Of a stretch of 64,000 nucleotides of DNA, positions 1 to 9,724 are shown piece by piece. The stretch is taken from assembly GCF_014648655.1 (NCBI RefSeq), contig NZ_BMRN01000006.1:250922-314921 (forward strand). The letters run 5' to 3'. This DNA comes from Streptomyces atratus (GTDB lineage: Bacteria; Actinomycetota; Actinomycetes; Streptomycetales; Streptomycetaceae). The notes under the pieces are model-generated. The model made no database searches. It was not told where the DNA came from and saw nothing but the letters and a program-made list of their open reading frames with translations. A program made the translations under genes and the position numbers. The first letter of the stretch is position 1, and the number at the start of each line of letters is the position of its first letter.

Positions 1-480
1 GATGTCGGAGCTGTGGTCCGAGGCCTTCGCGGCGCCCAGGCTGACCCGCGGGAAGTAGCTCAGGCCGCAGGAGTTCGCGCCGACGTTGTTGACCTCGATC
101 ACCTGCTGGGTGGCCGAGCCCTGGCGGGGGTACACGCGCACCGACAGGTCCGCGCTCTTGCACGGGTGCTTGTAGGCGTAGCTGTCGCTGGTGTCGCCGC
201 CCGTCTTGGCGCTGCCGTTGGACGTGCCAGTCTTCGAGGTGCCGGTCTTCGAGGTGCCCGTCTTCGTGGCTCCGGTGTTCTGCCCGGCACCGCCGGTCTT
301 CGCGGTGCCCGTGGTCTTCGCGTCGGTGGCGTCCGTCGAGGCGGCAGCCGCTGCGGCGTCGCTCGCCGGGCCGGCGGACTTCGTGCCGGAATCGTCGCCA
401 CCGCAGGCGGTGAGGGCCAGGGCGAGCACGGCGGTGGTCGCGGCGGCAAGGATGGTGGTGCGGTTGCGGAGCGTACTCAT
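1..480 (-). CDS. DUF4232-type secreted lipoprotein (3' end cut by window edge)
   Basis: Reads from ATG at 480 leftwards and runs off the window, so only about 160 N-terminal residues are visible. The start MSTLRNRTTILAAATTAVL leads into a hydrophobic signal peptide and the lipobox LTAC-GG at about residues 23-26, so the product should be lipid-anchored outside the cell. A low-complexity Ala/Lys/Thr/Gly linker follows (including three KTGTS-type repeats), then the start of a folded domain with one Cys in HPCKSADLSV and one in GANSCGLSYFP, the usual DUF4232 pattern. The function of DUF4232 is unknown. No reverse-strand gene is credible here; GC-rich shadow frames cover it. Confidence 0.75.
   Translation of the reverse strand, partial: MSTLRNRTTILAAATTAVLALALTACGGDDSGTKSAGPASDAAAAAASTDATDAKTTGTAKTGGAGQNTGATKTGTSKTGTSKTGTSNGSAKTGGDTSDSYAYKHPCKSADLSVRVYPRQGSATQQVIEVNNVGANSCGLSYFPRVSLGAAKASDHSSDI
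224..268. repeat. three tandem 15-bp units inside the lipoprotein linker
   Basis: Three consecutive 15-bp units of the form gtgccNgtcttcgNg lie at 224-238, 239-253 and 254-268. They encode repeated K-T-G-T-S in the linker between lipobox and DUF4232 domain. The length is a multiple of three, so copy-number change would keep frame. Confidence 0.8.
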
Positions 481-651
481 GGAAATTCCCCCGAATGTGA
501 CGGTGAGGTGAACGCCGGGTCATGTGGCGAGCGCCTCTGACCTGCTGACATGTATGAGTCTGGGGTCCGCCGCTCATGTTCTGCTGCCGTCCCGCTAACG
601 TCCCGCTGACGCCCCGTCCCTCCCCCTCACGTCGCTGCGCGGGGGCGCGGC

Positions 652-3600
652 TCACCCGTCTTCGGCGAGCCGCCGGACCGCCTGTTCGTACCGTTTGCGG
701 TACTCCGACTGTGCCGTCACCCGCAACAACGCTTCGAGGGCCCGTACCGCTCCCTCGTCGTAACCGGTGCGCTCCGCCTCCTCGGCCGCCCGGTCCAGCA
801 GCCGGACGCCTTCGCTCTCCTCGCCGAGCGCCAGACGGGCCTCGCCGCTGGTGGTCAGCAGCAGCACCCGGCGTGCGGCCTCCTCGTGCTCGGGCCCGAG
901 GTCGAGCGCCGTCCGGGCGGAGACGAGGGCGTCCTGCGGCCGGTTCGCGGCGAGCTGCATCCGGGCGAGGTGCTGCAGCGCGAGCATCTCGGTGTGTGCG
1001 TCGCGTTCTTCACGGGCCAGGCCCACGGCCTGGCCGCAGCCCTCCAGCGCCATGTCGAGCGCGCCCTCCTCGGCCTGCACGACGGCCAGGTTGATCAGCG
1101 CGGTCGCCTCGCCGAGCCGGTCACCGGCCTGCCGGGCGAGGCCGGGCGAGCGTTCCAGCAGGGTGACGGCCTCGGCGGTCCTGCCCTCCGCGGTCAGCAC
1201 CCAGCCCAGCAGATTGATCACCCGCGACTCGGCGTACGGATCGTTCTCGGTGCGGGCGGAGTCCAGCGCCAGTTCCAGCAGCGGGGCCCAGCTGTCCCGT
1301 ACCCGCCAGACCACCTGCGGCCACTGGAGCAGGATGATCCGCCAGGCCCGGTCGTCGAGCCCGGCGGCCCTGGCCGCGACGGCGGCCAGGGCCAGGTCGT
1401 CGCGTTCGGTGGCCAGCCAGTGCATCGCCGCCGCCCGGTCGGTGAAGTCCCTTGTCGCGGTGGGGCGGTGGTAGTCGTCCGGCAGGACGAAACAGGGCTC
1501 ACCGCCGGGTTCGGCCGTGTCGGCGGCGGCGAGCGCGGTGGCGATGTAGTGGTCGAGGACACCGACGAGGGCCTCGGACCCGGACGCGGGGTCCAGACCG
1601 CGGGCGTAGAGGCGTACCAGATCGTGCAGCACCCAGCGCCCGGGCGTCGTCTCGGTGACGAGGTGGGCGGTGGCGAGCCGTTCCAGCGCCGCTGCCGCGA
1701 CCACCGGGTCCGTGCCGGCGAGTGCGGCGGCCGTGTACGGGTCGAAGTGGCCGCCGGGGTGGTGGCCGAGCCGGGCGAACTGGTGGATGGCGTCCGGCGG
1801 CAACTGCTGCACGGTCAGCCGCAGCGCGGCCGAGACACCGGTGTCGTCCACGTCGAGGTACGTCAGCCGACTCCGCTCGTCGGCCAGTTCGTCGGCCAGT
1901 CCTGCCAGCGTCCACTGCGGACGCCCCGCCAGCCGGGCCGCGGTGACACGCAGGGCGAGCGGCAGGCCTCCGCAGAGCCCGGCGAGCCGGCGGGCCGCCA
2001 CCGGTTCGGCGAGGACCCGGTCCTCGCCGAGGACACCGGCCAGCAGGGCCGTGCTGTCCTGCGGTTCGAGTATGTCGAGCGGGACGGGACGGGCCGCGTC
2101 CGAGGCGATGAGGCCTTCCAGCCGGTGCCGGCTGGTGACCAGCGTGACGCAGTCGATGCCGCCCGGCAGCAGTGGCCTGACCGTGGCGGAGTCGCGGGCG
2201 TTGTCGAGGACGACGAGCAGCCGGCGCCGGTCGGTCAGGGAACGGAAGAGCGCCGCCGCGGCGGGGACCGACTCGGGGACGCGGCGCGGCGCGACGCCGA
2301 GCGCCAGCAGGAACTCACGCAGAACTTCGATGAGCGCGGGCTCACCGGTGTCACTGAATCCGCGCAGATCGGCGAAGAGCCGTCCGTCCGGGGAGGCGGC
2401 GGGGTTGCGGTGCGCCCACTGGAGGGCCAGCGCGGTCTTTCCCACGCCGGCCGGCCCGGTGACCAGACAGACGGGCGCCTCGCCGGCCGCGGCCCGGGTG
2501 AGCGCGGCCAGTTCGGCGCCCCGCCCGTGGAAGCCGCGGGGTGCGCGGGGCAGCAGATCGGTGGGGTGCGGCTCGCCGACGAGGGGCGGCGGCGGGGGGA
2601 GGAAACGGGGAGACGGCAGGCCGGGGGCCAAGTGCCTACCGGCTCCCGCCCTGTCCCCCGTACCGCTGGTGGAGCCGCCCGGGTGGTCGGCCGGTTCGGC
2701 TTCCGCCCTGTCCCGTGTACCGCTGGTGGAGCTGCCCGGGTGGTCGGCCGGTTCGGTCTCCGTGTCCGGCCCGACCCGACGCTCGGCCACCGGACGGGCC
2801 ACGGACAAAGCCCCGTTGCTGTTGGCGATGCCCGTGCCGTTGCCGTGACCGCTCCCGCCGCCGTGGCCTCTCTCGATGCCCGTGCCACTGCCGGAGCCGT
2901 TGCGTGGCCGACCCGGACCGCGCATCGGCGCTGCCGGGCCGTCGGCCGTGTTCCTTCGGGCGTCCGGTGCGGTGTCCCGCGCGGCGTCCGGCCCGGGGTC
3001 GCCGCGCAGGATCAGCGCGTACGCATCGGCGAGCTCGTGCCCCGGGTCGACCCCCAGCTCATCGGCGAGAAGCCGCCTCGTGCGGTGGAACCAGTCCAGT
3101 GCCTCCGACTGACGTCCCGCCCGGTACAGCGCCGTCATCAAGGCCGCCGCCAGCGACTCCCGCATCGGATGCGCAACCGCTTCCGCCCGTAGCACCGACG
3201 CGGCCCGGTTGTGCTCCCCCAACGTCGCATAGGCGAGCGCCAGTTGCTCGACCGTCGCCAGCCGTGACTCCTCCAGCGAGTGCGCGGCCGCCTGGAGCGG
3301 CGGACCAGCGAACGCGCCGTTGAGCGCCGGTCCCTCCCACAGCGACAGGGCATCCTTGAGCATCAGTACGGAGTCGACGGGGCTGCGCTGCTCCCGCGCC
3401 AGCATCAGCAGTTCCTCGAACCGCTGGGAGTCCAGCAGGGTTTCCGGCACCCGCAGCAGATACGCGTCGCCGAGGGTGACCAGCTCCACCCCGTACGCCT
3501 CCGCGTCCGCGCCCACCAGGAGGGCGCGCAGCCGGGACACATGCCCCTGGATGACGCCACGGGCGTGCAGCGGCGGTGTGTCGTCCCACAGGCAGTCCGT

Positions 3601-3735
3601 CAGCCGGGCGATGGAGACCGGTGTGTTGGCGGACAGCAGGAGCGCGGCGAGCAGGCTGCGGCGTTTGGCGGGGCCGAGTGGCAGCGGCCCGGTGAGTGTG
3701 TCGACGGAGACGGTGCCGAGCAACCGGAACTCCAC
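652..3735 (-). CDS. SARP/AfsR-type regulator: OmpR-like HTH, BTAD, NB-ARC, TPR
   Basis: A 1027-residue regulator with AfsR-like architecture. An N-terminal winged-helix DNA-binding domain (about 1-95, opening MEFRLLGTVSV) and a bacterial transcriptional activation domain (about 100-250) are followed by a long Gly/Ser/Pro-rich linker (about 250-405). Next comes an NB-ARC ATPase with Walker A GPAGVGKTA near residue 430 and Walker B LLVVLD, then C-terminal TPR-like helices. Proteins of this class activate secondary-metabolite or differentiation genes. No biosynthetic cluster adjoins it, so a global role like AfsR is as likely as a pathway-specific one. It is transcribed alone, towards the lipoprotein gene. 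The linker holds a 57-bp tandem duplication. Confidence 0.9.
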   Translation of the reverse strand: MEFRLLGTVSVDTLTGPLPLGPAKRRSLLAALLLSANTPVSIARLTDCLWDDTPPLHARGVIQGHVSRLRALLVGADAEAYGVELVTLGDAYLLRVPETLLDSQRFEELLMLAREQRSPVDSVLMLKDALSLWEGPALNGAFAGPPLQAAAHSLEESRLATVEQLALAYATLGEHNRAASVLRAEAVAHPMRESLAAALMTALYRAGRQSEALDWFHRTRRLLADELGVDPGHELADAYALILRGDPGPDAARDTAPDARRNTADGPAAPMRGPGRPRNGSGSGTGIERGHGGGSGHGNGTGIANSNGALSVARPVAERRVGPDTETEPADHPGSSTSGTRDRAEAEPADHPGGSTSGTGDRAGAGRHLAPGLPSPRFLPPPPPLVGEPHPTDLLPRAPRGFHGRGAELAALTRAAAGEAPVCLVTGPAGVGKTALALQWAHRNPAASPDGRLFADLRGFSDTGEPALIEVLREFLLALGVAPRRVPESVPAAAALFRSLTDRRRLLVVLDNARDSATVRPLLPGGIDCVTLVTSRHRLEGLIASDAARPVPLDILEPQDSTALLAGVLGEDRVLAEPVAARRLAGLCGGLPLALRVTAARLAGRPQWTLAGLADELADERSRLTYLDVDDTGVSAALRLTVQQLPPDAIHQFARLGHHPGGHFDPYTAAALAGTDPVVAAAALERLATAHLVTETTPGRWVLHDLVRLYARGLDPASGSEALVGVLDHYIATALAAADTAEPGGEPCFVLPDDYHRPTATRDFTDRAAAMHWLATERDDLALAAVAARAAGLDDRAWRIILLQWPQVVWRVRDSWAPLLELALDSARTENDPYAESRVINLLGWVLTAEGRTAEAVTLLERSPGLARQAGDRLGEATALINLAVVQAEEGALDMALEGCGQAVGLAREERDAHTEMLALQHLARMQLAANRPQDALVSARTALDLGPEHEEAARRVLLLTTSGEARLALGEESEGVRLLDRAAEEAERTGYDEGAVRALEALLRVTAQSEYRKRYEQAVRRLAEDG
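2646..2759. repeat. 57-bp tandem duplication in the SARP linker
   Basis: Two near-identical 57-bp units (2646-2702 and 2703-2759) differ at only a few bases. They encode two copies of a 19-residue stretch containing EPADHPG and STSGT in the disordered region between BTAD and NB-ARC. The unit is a multiple of three, so the reading frame is kept. Confidence 0.85.
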
Positions 3736-3865
3736 GAGTTTCTCCCCTTCCGGGCGGGATACGCCCGAGGTGGGGCCCGGGACAAGTCCCAGAATATCGG
3801 GGGCTCCGAGGGGCCGACGACGGGTCGCCCCGGTCGGCGGGGCGCGACCTGACCGGCGCCGTGGG

Positions 3866-4087
3866 TCAGGGGTGGCGGCGCTCGTCCTCGGACACGACAG
3901 TCGTGCGGGGCGGCACGACCATCCGGCGGCGCCGCGCGATGCTCGCGTGGACGAAGACCCCGATGATGCCGACGATCATCATGATCCAGCCGACCAGGTC
4001 GACGTTGACGGTGTCCATCTTCCAGTCGGTGGCGAAGGCCGGTATCGCCCCGGCGCCGATGAGGATGATGCATCCTCCGAGGCCCAT
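3866..4087 (-). CDS. DUF6458 small membrane protein
   Basis: A 73-residue protein with two predicted membrane helices: MGLGGCIILIGAGAIPAFA at the N-terminus and a second one around VGWIMMIVGIIGVFVHA. They are separated by a short polar DWKMDTVNVDL segment, and an Arg-rich cytoplasmic tail follows. This pattern and length match the DUF6458 family of actinobacterial membrane proteins, whose role is unknown. It sits between the SARP gene and the aminopeptidase gene with its own upstream space. Confidence 0.75.
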   Translation of the reverse strand: MGLGGCIILIGAGAIPAFATDWKMDTVNVDLVGWIMMIVGIIGVFVHASIARRRRMVVPPRTTVVSEDERRHP

Positions 4088-4181
4088 GGATCCCGCCTCC
4101 TCGACGGCCCGGCGGTTCCGGGCCGGTGTACGGATCGCGTACCCGGCCCGGCAACGACCATGCCCGGGGCTGCGGTCGGTC

Positions 4182-5480
4182 TCAGCCCGCCAGGAACGCC
4201 GTCATCGCGTTGGCCAGCAGATACGGATCGTCCGCGCCGCACAGTTCACGGGCGCTGTGCATCGACAGGATCGCGACGCCGATGTCCACGGTCTGAATGC
4301 CGTGCCGGGCGGCGGTGATCGGGCCGATCGTGGTGCCGCACGGCATCGAGTTGTTGGAGACGAACGTCTGCCACGGCACGTCCGCCTTCTGGCACGCCGC
4401 CGCGAACACGGCCCGGCCGCTGCCGTCGGTCGCGTAGCGCATATTGACGTTGACCTTGAGGATCGGTCCGCCGTTGACCACCGGGTGGTGGGTCGGGTCG
4501 TGGCGCTCGGCGTAGTTGGGGTGGATCGCGTGACCGGTGTCCGAGGAGAGACAGACGGTCCCGGCGAAGGCGCGGGCCCGGTCCTCGTACGTACCGCCAC
4601 GGGCGAACACCGAGCGTTCCAGGACCGTGCCGAGCAGCGGTCCGTCGGCGCCGGTGTCGGACTGCGAGCCGTTCTCCTCGTGGTCGAAGGCGGCCATGAC
4701 CGGGATGTACGGAAGTTCGGTGTCCGGCTGCCCGGCGACGGCGGCGAGCGCGGCGGTCGCGGAGTGCACGGAGAGCAGGTTGTCCATCCTGGGCCCGGCC
4801 AGCAGCTCACGGTCCCGGCCCAGGTAGGCGGGCGGCTCGACGGGGTGCGGCATCAGGTCCCAGCCGGTCACGTCCTCGGCGTCGACGCCCGCCTCCTCGG
4901 CGACGAAGCGGATCAGGTCGCCCTCCTCGACGTCCCCGAGACCCCAGATCGGCTGCATGTGCTTCTGCCGGTCGAGCTTCAGGCCGTCGGGGTTGGCGGA
5001 ACGGTCCAGGTGTACGGCCAGCTGCGGTACGCGCAGGAGCGGCCGGTCGATGTTCACCAGCCGGTGCGTGCCGTCGCGCAGCGAGATCCGGCCGGCGAGA
5101 CCGAGGTCCCGGTCGAGCCAGGTGTTGAGGAGCGTCCCGCCGTAGATCTCCACGGCGATCTGCCGCCAGCCGTACGCCCCGGTGTCGGGCAGCGGCTTGA
5201 CCCGCAGATTCGGCGAGTCGGTGTGCGCTCCGACGATCCGGTACGGAGTGTGCGCCGCGGCGCCCTCCGGCACGTACCAGGCCACGATCGCACCGCCGCG
5301 CAGGACGTACTTCCCCCCGCTGGTGCCGTCCCAGGCCGCGGTCTCCTCGACCTGTCGGAACCCGGCCTTCTCCAGCCGCTCGGCCGCGGTGGCCACGGCG
5401 TGGTAGGGGGAAGGGGAGGCCATCAGGAAGGCCATCAGATCGTCGGTGTGACCGCGGTCGAAGCGGAGGGAGGAACTCAT
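4182..5480 (-). CDS. M18-family metallo-aminopeptidase
   Basis: A 432-residue zinc aminopeptidase of family M18 (aspartyl aminopeptidase-like), a cytosolic enzyme removing N-terminal residues from peptides. Family signatures are clear: GAHTDSPNLRVKP with the first metal-binding His near residue 86, MDNLLSVHS near 230, DHEENGSQS with the catalytic/metal acidic pair near 265, and SSDTGHAIHPNY near 315. The C-terminal TIGPITAARHGIQTVD supplies the last His ligand. I chose MSSSLRFDRG at 5480 rather than an upstream in-frame start because homologous N-termini begin there. Confidence 0.9.
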   Translation of the reverse strand: MSSSLRFDRGHTDDLMAFLMASPSPYHAVATAAERLEKAGFRQVEETAAWDGTSGGKYVLRGGAIVAWYVPEGAAAHTPYRIVGAHTDSPNLRVKPLPDTGAYGWRQIAVEIYGGTLLNTWLDRDLGLAGRISLRDGTHRLVNIDRPLLRVPQLAVHLDRSANPDGLKLDRQKHMQPIWGLGDVEEGDLIRFVAEEAGVDAEDVTGWDLMPHPVEPPAYLGRDRELLAGPRMDNLLSVHSATAALAAVAGQPDTELPYIPVMAAFDHEENGSQSDTGADGPLLGTVLERSVFARGGTYEDRARAFAGTVCLSSDTGHAIHPNYAERHDPTHHPVVNGGPILKVNVNMRYATDGSGRAVFAAACQKADVPWQTFVSNNSMPCGTTIGPITAARHGIQTVDIGVAILSMHSARELCGADDPYLLANAMTAFLAG

Positions 5481-5595
5481 GTTCTTCACTGTAACGAGGC
5501 AGGACCGAGAGGTTTCACGGTCGCCCCGCGGCCGGCGCCCGCTCAATGTCCGGGGAGCGTCGCGGGGGCTTCTCGCCGTTCCGGGGCCACCGGGA

Positions 5596-6207
5596 CTACA
5601 GCTTGTCGATGGCGGTCAGGTCGATGTCGATGTCGTACGGGGCGGAGAGCTTCAGCCGGTCGTGGTGGACGCCGGTGGAGACGTATGTCTTGTTGACCGG
5701 GTCCAGCTGATACGTCCAGACCACGGGCCGGTCGTTCTCGGCCATCTCGACGAGCCAGAAGTTCGGGATGCCCGCCCCCGCGTACTTGTGCGGCTTGGTG
5801 TCGCGGTCCCTGGCCTCGGAATCGGGCGAGACGACCTCCACGGCGAGCAGGACATCGGCGGCCTGGTAGCGGGTCTGGCGCTGGTCCCCGTCCGCTTCGG
5901 CCGTCACCACGACGAGGTCGGGTTCCGGGGCGTTGCGTTTGCCGAGCACGACGGCCATTTCGCGGCGAACGCGAAGATCTTCCGGAACGTGGCTGCGCAG
6001 CCCCTGTTCCAACAGATACATCGCCAGCGTGTGGAACTTCCGCTGCGGACTCACGAAAACAAGACTCCCGTCGATCAGCTCTGTGTGCGGCGGGAGGTCG
6101 TGAAGCGTGAACAGGTCGTCCACGGTGTAGCCGTCCGGCGGCGGGACCGGCCACTTGGAATCGTCGCGCCGCAGCTGCGACGCCTTGGGCAGTGCCTCGG
6201 CGGTCAT
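5596..6207 (-). CDS. Uma2 family (DUF820) PD-(D/E)XK nuclease-fold protein
   Basis: About 203 residues. The C-terminal two thirds carries the Uma2/DUF820 restriction-endonuclease-like fold: EPDLVVVT and VEVVSPDSE with downstream D..TKPHKYAGAGIPNFWLV give the acidic residues and lysine typical of a PD-(D/E)XK site. Such genes are numerous in Streptomyces and cyanobacteria, and their biological role is unsettled. ATG at 6207 is preceded by GGGAGGAACC, a good ribosome site; a longer reading from 6276 lacks one. No partner gene is evident beside it. Confidence 0.8.
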   Translation of the reverse strand: MTAEALPKASQLRRDDSKWPVPPPDGYTVDDLFTLHDLPPHTELIDGSLVFVSPQRKFHTLAMYLLEQGLRSHVPEDLRVRREMAVVLGKRNAPEPDLVVVTAEADGDQRQTRYQAADVLLAVEVVSPDSEARDRDTKPHKYAGAGIPNFWLVEMAENDRPVVWTYQLDPVNKTYVSTGVHHDRLKLSAPYDIDIDLTAIDKL

Positions 6208-6328
6208 GGTTCCTCCCATGGACGGGATTCTGGGCCCTGCAGTCAGCCTACCCAGCTGATACGACAGCACCGCCACCCGAAAGCGTGTCCGGGTGACGGT
6301 GCGTGTTGACGTCTGGGGCGGAGAAGGC

Positions 6329-8155
6329 TTAGAACGCGGCCTCGTCCAGCTCCATCAGCGAGTTGTCGACGGACTCGGCGAGCGCGCGCTCGGCGGAGAC
6401 GCCCGGCAGGACGTTCGCGGCGAAGAACTTCGCGGCGGCGATCTTGCCCTGGTAGAAGGCGACATCCTTCGCGGAGGCGGCCGGCAGCTTCTCGGCCGCC
6501 ACGGCCGCGCCCTTGAGCAGCAGGTAGCCGACGACGACATCGCCGGAGGCCATCAGCAGGCGGGTGGTGTTGAGGCCCACCTTGTAGATGTTCTTGACGT
6601 CCTTGCCGGTCGCCGTGAGGTCGGTGATCATCGTGCCGACGATCGCCTCCAGGTCCACGGCCGCCTTGGCGAGCGAGTCCAGCGCACCGGACAGCTCCTC
6701 GTTGCCCTGGGCGCCCGCGAGGAACTTCTTGATCTCCTCGGACAGTGCGTTGAGCGAGGCGCCCTGGTCGCGGACGATCTTCCGGAAGAAGAAGTCCTGG
6801 CCCTGGATCGCCGTCGTGCCCTCGTACAGCGTGTCGATCTTGGCGTCACGGATGTACTGCTCGATCGGGTACTCCTGGAGGTACCCGGAGCCGCCGAACG
6901 TCTGGAGCGACTGCGCCAGCTGCTCGTACGACTTCTCCGAGCCGTAGCCCTTCACGATCGGGAGCAGCAGGTCGTTGAGGCCGTGCAGCGCCTTGGCGTC
7001 CTCGCCCGCGGCCTCCTTCTCCTGGATCGCGTCCTGGACGGAGGCGGTGTACAGCACGAGGGAGCGCATGCCCTCCGCGTACGCCTTCTGCGTCATGAGC
7101 GAGCGGCGCACGTCGGGGTGGTGCGTGATGGTGACCTTGGGGGCGGTCTTGTCCATGAACTGCGACAGGTCCGTGCCCTGGACGCGCTCCTTGGCGTACT
7201 CCAGCGCGTTGAGGTAGCCGGTCGACAGGGTCGCGATGGCCTTCGTGCCGACCATCATGCGGGCGAACTCGATGATGCGGAACATCTGGCGGATGCCGTC
7301 GTGCTTGTCACCGATCAGCCAGCCCTTGGCGGGGTGCTGGTCGCCGAACGTCATCTCGCAGGTGTTGGACGCCTTGAGGCCCATCTTGTGCTCGACGTTC
7401 GTCGCATACACGCCGTTGCGCTCGCCCAGCTCGCCGGTGGTCCAGTCGAAGTGGAACTTCGGGACCATGAAGAGCGAGAGGCCCTTCGTGCCCGGACCTG
7501 CGCCCTCGGGGCGGGCCAGCACGTAGTGGATGATGTTCTCGGACATGTCGTGCTCGCCCGAGGTGATGAAGCGCTTCACACCCTCGATGTGCCAGGAGCC
7601 GTCCTCCTGCGCGACGGCCTTCGTGCGGCCCGCGCCGACGTCCGAACCGGCGTCCGGCTCGGTCAGCACCATCGTCGAGCCCCACTGCCTCTCGACGGCG
7701 ATCTCGGCGATCTTCTTCTGCGCCTCGTTGCCCTCGTCGAAGAGGATGCCGGCGAACGCCGGGCCCGAGGAGTACATCCAGACGGCCGGGTTCGAGCCGA
7801 GCAGCAGCTCCGCGTAGGACCAGATCAGGGAGCGCGGGGAGGTGGTGCCGCCGATCTCCTCGGGCAGGCCCAGACGCCAGTACTCGGAGTCCATGAACGC
7901 CTGGTACGACTTCTTGAAGGTCTCCGGGACCGGCGCGGTGTTGGTCTCCGGGTCGAAGACCGGCGGGTTGCGGTCGGCGTCGGCGAAGGATGCGGCCAGC
8001 TCGTTCTCCGCGAGGCGGGCGACCTCGTCGAGGATGCTCTTCGCCGTCTCGACGTCCATCTCGGCGAACGGGCCGGTGCCGTACGTCTTGTCGCGCCCGA
8101 GCACCTCGAAGAGGTTGAACTCGATGTCGCGGAGATTCGACTTGTAGTGCCCCAT
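6329..8155 (-). CDS. acyl-CoA dehydrogenase with C-terminal extension (FadE5-like)
   Basis: A 608-residue flavoenzyme of the extended acyl-CoA dehydrogenase type that includes mycobacterial FadE5, catalysing alpha-beta desaturation of acyl-CoA in fatty-acid oxidation. The order is the N-terminal helical domain ([10 protein letters not shown]...), the FAD-binding middle domain with [19 protein letters not shown] and [10 protein letters not shown], and the C-terminal helical domain with [10 protein letters not shown] and the catalytic-glutamate motif [16 protein letters not shown]. The acyl-CoA dehydrogenase C-terminal extra domain follows. Length agrees with the FadE5 group. It is monocistronic, with about 170 bp to the divergent SseB-like gene. 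Confidence 0.92.
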   Translation of the reverse strand: MGHYKSNLRDIEFNLFEVLGRDKTYGTGPFAEMDVETAKSILDEVARLAENELAASFADADRNPPVFDPETNTAPVPETFKKSYQAFMDSEYWRLGLPEEIGGTTSPRSLIWSYAELLLGSNPAVWMYSSGPAFAGILFDEGNEAQKKIAEIAVERQWGSTMVLTEPDAGSDVGAGRTKAVAQEDGSWHIEGVKRFITSGEHDMSENIIHYVLARPEGAGPGTKGLSLFMVPKFHFDWTTGELGERNGVYATNVEHKMGLKASNTCEMTFGDQHPAKGWLIGDKHDGIRQMFRIIEFARMMVGTKAIATLSTGYLNALEYAKERVQGTDLSQFMDKTAPKVTITHHPDVRRSLMTQKAYAEGMRSLVLYTASVQDAIQEKEAAGEDAKALHGLNDLLLPIVKGYGSEKSYEQLAQSLQTFGGSGYLQEYPIEQYIRDAKIDTLYEGTTAIQGQDFFFRKIVRDQGASLNALSEEIKKFLAGAQGNEELSGALDSLAKAAVDLEAIVGTMITDLTATGKDVKNIYKVGLNTTRLLMASGDVVVGYLLLKGAAVAAEKLPAASAKDVAFYQGKIAAAKFFAANVLPGVSAERALAESVDNSLMELDEAAF

Positions 8156-8327
8156 GTGAAGGCTCCGTAATCAATAGCAGTGGCGTGCAGCACCCCGGGA
8201 AGGGGCGTGGGCCGGGCGGGCGACGAGCTGGCGGTGCGCATATCAGCTGACCTCTCCGATGATGCTACCCGTCAGTAATAAGACGCAACCCCTCAAGGGT
8301 CCGATGTGGCCGATTACTCTTTGCGGT

Positions 8328-8768
8328 ATGTACGGCTACGACCAGAACCCGGGCGCACAGCAGCAGATGGGTGGCGGCTACGGCGAGCAGCCGCTGTATC
8401 CCGAGCCCTCGCCGCCGTCCCTGGGGGACGCGGTACGGGCCTTCACCACCGGCTCGCTGTCCGCCGAGGACTTCCAGCAGATCTTCGCGACGTCGAAGGT
8501 CTACTGCCCGCGCGGCGACAACCCCGGATTCCTCGCGCTGCACAACACCCAGCAGCCGGTGATCCCGATGTTCACCACGCTCAAGGAGCTGCGGCTGTAC
8601 GCGGGCAAGGAGTCCAAGTACTTCGTGATCACCGGGGCCGAGGTGATCGACCTGCTGCCGACCGGCTACGGCTTCGTCCTCGACATGGAGGGTGAGCACC
8701 GCATGGTCTTCGACGCCAAGGCCGTGGAGCAGATGGTCGACTTCGCGATGCGCCGTATGTACGGCTGA
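8328..8768 (+). CDS. SseB-like domain protein
   Basis: About 146 residues from ATG at 8328: a Gln/Gly/Pro-rich head (MYGYDQNPGAQQQMGGGYG), then a compact domain with DAVRAFTTGSLSAEDFQQ, VYCPRGDNPGFLALHN and PVIPMFTTLKELRLY. It ends GEHRMVFDAKAVEQMVDFAMRR, which resembles the SseB N-terminal domain family widespread in actinobacteria. The function is unknown. No strong ribosome site is seen; a longer in-frame start at 8259 exists but adds non-conserved sequence and runs into the promoter region shared with the acyl-CoA dehydrogenase gene. Confidence 0.65.
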   Translation: MYGYDQNPGAQQQMGGGYGEQPLYPEPSPPSLGDAVRAFTTGSLSAEDFQQIFATSKVYCPRGDNPGFLALHNTQQPVIPMFTTLKELRLYAGKESKYFVITGAEVIDLLPTGYGFVLDMEGEHRMVFDAKAVEQMVDFAMRRMYG

Positions 8769-8784
8769 CGTCAGAGCCTTCCGG

Positions 8785-8816
8785 AAGGGGCCCGTACCGA
8801 TCGGTACGGGCCCCTT
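8785..8816. terminator. perfect 16-bp palindrome, bidirectional terminator
   Basis: A perfect inverted repeat without a loop: 8785-8800 begins aaggggcccgtaccga and 8801-8816 is its exact reverse complement. It lies 17 bp after the SseB-like stop codon and is likely the terminator of that gene. Confidence 0.8.
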
Positions 8817-8911
8817 CGCGTTGTCGTGGGCGGTGCGGGAATGAATGACGCCTTGCGGGATGTTCACCATTCAACTAAATTGGGCTCAGGACAATCCCGG
8901 AGGTGGCTCCC

Positions 8912-9674
8912 ATGCCCGCAGTGACCGTCGAAAACCCACTGACCCTGCCCAAGGTCGCCGCCTCGGGCGACGCCACGGCCCACGTACCTGATCGACGGAA
9001 CCTTCGTCCACCAGGACTCCAACGGCGGCGGCGGAACCATCCGCAACGGCGACACCCAGTGGATGACCGCAGGGTCCGGCCTCCTCCACATCGAGGCCCC
9101 GCCGGAGTCCCTCGTGATGTCGGGCGGTCTCTTCCACGGCCTCCAGCTCTGGGTGAACCTGCCCAAGGCCGACAAGATGATGGACCCCCGCTACCAGGAC
9201 ATCCGCGGCGGCCAGGTCCAGCTCCTCGCCTCCCCGGACGGCGGCGCGCTGCTCCGCGTCATCGCCGGTGAGCTCGACGGGCACGAGGGCCCCGGCATCA
9301 CCCACACCCCGATCACGATGATCCACGCCACCGTCCGCCCCGGCGCCGAGGTGACCCTGCCGTGGCGCGAGGACTTCAACGGACTCGCGTACGTGCTCGC
9401 CGGGCGCGGCACCGTCGGTGCGGAGCGCCGCCCCGTCCACATGGGGCAGACAGCAGTCTTCGGCGCCGGTTCCTCGCTGACCGTCCGCGCGGACGAGAAG
9501 CAGGACGGCAACGCCCCGGACCTTGAGGTCGTCCTGCTCGGCGGCCGTCCGATCCGCGAGCCGATGGCGCACTACGGGCCGTTCGTGATGAACAGTCAGG
9601 CCGAACTGAAGCAGGCCTTCGAGGACTTCCAGGCCGGTCGCCTCGGTACGGTGCCCGCCGTCCACGGAATGTGA
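8912..9674 (+). pseudogene. pirin-family gene with internal deletion and frame change
   Basis: Opens with a good ribosome site (CCGGAGG) and the pirin start MPAVTVENPLTLPKVAASGD, but at about 8981 the reading frame changes. From there frame 3 (from 8982) reads TYLIDGTFVHQDSNGGGG, QWMTAGSGLLHIEAPPES and the whole C-terminal half (WVNLPKADKMMDP, PITMIHATVRPGAEVTLP) to the stop at 9674. Intact Streptomyces pirins are about 320 residues; the two parts total about 253. Roughly 65-70 codons are therefore missing, including the part of the first cupin that normally holds the HPHRGFET metal-binding histidines. It is unlikely to be functional as written, unless the sequence is in error. Confidence 0.85.
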
Positions 9675-9724
9675 CACCCGCGGACGGAGTGGACATCACA
9701 CCTGCACCGTGATCGGGTGGGAGG

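Noticed and set aside
886..3192. Plus-strand frame of 768 codons
   Set aside because: Antisense to the SARP regulator, no recognisable domain, and poor codon-position bias.
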